From Inia geoffrensis (lineage: Eukaryota; Chordata; Mammalia; Artiodactyla; Iniidae), in NCBI GenBank assembly GCA_036417435.1, contig CM070913.1, positions 2,532,680 through 2,596,679 of the forward strand: a stretch of 64,000 nucleotides of DNA, given 5' to 3'. A program made the position numbers and the translations under genes. Positions 63,472-64,000 of this stretch are shown piece after piece (the first letter of the stretch is position 1; each line of letters opens with the position of its first letter). The notes below the pieces were generated by a model, which saw nothing but the letters and a program-made list of their open reading frames with translations, was not told the origin of the DNA and searched no databases.

Positions 63472-64000
63472 GTGACCCTCTTCCGAGGCCTTACCCTCAC
63501 CCGTGCCCTAATCGTAAGCAGTACACTAACACTAACTAGTGACCTCACACGTACGCTAAACCTTAAGCGTTGTGGTACCCAAAACTGTGCCCTAATATCG
63601 CCCCATTCCCTAACCCTAACCCTAACCCGAATTCTAACCCTGACCCTCACCCGAAACCTTACCCTCACCCGTGCCCTAATCTTAACCAGGACACCAACAC
63701 TATCTTGTGCCCTCACACGTACGCTAACCCTTAATCGTTGTCGTACCCTAAACTGTACCCTAATCCCTCCCCATTCCCTAACCCTAACCCTAACCCGAAT
63801 CCTAACCGTGACCCTCACCTGAAGCCTTACCCTCACCCGTGCCCTTAACTTAACCAGGACACTAACACTAACCCTTGCCCTCACACGAACGCTAACCCAT
63901 AAGCACTGTCGTACCCTAAGCTGTACCCTAATCCCTCTGCATTCCTCAACCCTAACCCTAACCCCATCCCTAAACCTGACCCACTTCCGATGCCCTACCC
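63472..64000 (+). repeat. Partial HOR at the right edge: A, B, C/D fusion, E(part)
   Basis: 529 bp. A 63472-63639, B 63640-63807, then 63808-63975 starts as C and ends with the D word CCCCATCCCTAAA, followed by the first 25 bases of E. The array continues beyond the window. Confidence 0.88.

Larger units (their letters stand above)
1..64000 (+). repeat. Telomere-derived higher-order satellite array filling the whole window
   Basis: Every part of the window is made of six-base words related to CTAACC (CCCTAA/TTAGGG). The words group into 168-bp monomers of 28 slots, and monomers of eight types (A-H) recur in fixed order to give a 1344-bp higher-order repeat. All copies have the same orientation, and I saw no inverted copy and no unique insert. 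A hand count of one B monomer gives about 43% C, 26% A, 22% T and 9% G, so this strand is strongly C-rich and the other G-rich. About 381 monomers are present and both window ends fall inside the array, so its true length is unknown. Organisation by monomers and HORs is known from centromeric satellites such as alpha satellite; here the base word is telomeric. It could be subtelomeric, interstitial or pericentromeric. Confidence 0.98.

Noticed and set aside
1..64000. Dozens of open frames of 75-444 codons encoding Leu-Thr-, Pro-Asn- or Arg-Val-rich chains, many starting at GTG or ATG
   Set aside because: They recur with the 168/1344-bp repeat, overlap on both strands, and are simple readings of degenerate CTAACC/GGTTAG words. 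No domain, no codon-use signal, no consistent start context. Treated as artefacts.
1..64000. CRISPR array
   Set aside because: The regular spacing comes from contiguous related monomers; there is no alternation of identical short repeats with unique spacers, no leader and no cas genes.
1..64000. CENP-B box (pattern TTCG....A..CGGG) as sign of a centromeric satellite
   Set aside because: I compared CG-containing words on both strands, such as the reverse complements of ACGAACG and CGAATTC. TTCG occurs, but CGGG is not at the required distance. A pattern search should confirm.
1..64000. Transposable element or other insertion in the array
   Set aside because: No target-site duplication, terminal inverted repeat, poly-A tract or non-hexameric segment interrupts the monomer phase. 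Every block length is explained by whole monomers plus small indels.
1..64000. tRNA, rRNA or other structured RNA genes
   Set aside because: No stretch departs from the degenerate hexamer pattern, and the very low G content of this strand rules out normal tRNA or rRNA stems.

Overview
The whole 64 kb window is one uninterrupted, single-orientation tandem satellite built from degenerate telomere-type hexamers (CCCTAA on this strand, TTAGGG on the other). I find no gene, RNA gene, transposon or unique sequence in it. A TTAGGG-type motif plus a hierarchical satellite points to a eukaryote, for example an animal, a fungus or one of several protist groups. The sequence alone does not identify the species. 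The location is probably subtelomeric, or a large interstitial telomere-derived heterochromatin block.

Structure. Three nested periods can be read directly. (1) A hexamer, CTAACC and its 1-3 base variants. (2) A 168-bp monomer made of exactly 28 hexamer slots. (3) A 1344-bp higher-order repeat (HOR) of eight distinguishable monomer types, which I call A to H (8 x 168). Monomer A (starting GTGACC, containing ACTAGT, GTGGTACC and GAATTC) marks each HOR start. Between the first A (1155) and the last (63472) I count 47 blocks and 371 monomers. Of these blocks, 25 have the full eight-monomer complement. The other 22 have 4, 5, 6, 7, 9, 12 or 15 monomers. The bookkeeping closes: 371 x 168 = 62,328, and the observed span is 62,317. 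The difference of -11 is explained by one -18, one +12, two +6 and seventeen net single-base losses.

Layout. 1-9200: mixed full and shortened blocks with C/G, C/D and C/E fusion monomers. 9201-13232: three very similar full HORs. 13233-17260: three HORs sharing another A variant. 17261-26 kb: mostly full HORs plus a 12-monomer block. 26-39 kb: many 7- and 9-monomer blocks and an almost perfect 1176-bp tandem duplication. 39.9-50.3 kb: two nearly identical 5204-bp superblocks. 50.5-64 kb: heavily rearranged blocks of 4, 5, 7 and 12 monomers, with a 3.5-kb segment occurring twice about 7.56 kb apart. A second collinear pair links 19.9-25.4 kb to 29.9-34.6 kb.

Interpretation. The array looks like an old telomeric tract that diverged, was captured as a 168-bp unit, became an eight-unit HOR, and kept evolving by unequal exchange in 168-bp register and by local gene conversion. 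The many open reading frames are by-products. Both 6 and 168 are divisible by 3, so frames reading (Leu-Thr)n, (Pro-Asn)n and (Arg-Val)n stay open. Each monomer keeps a near-canonical core of about three telomeric repeats, giving a regularly spaced G-quadruplex/i-motif candidate. I saw no previously undescribed protein-based system; the interest lies in the repeat architecture itself.
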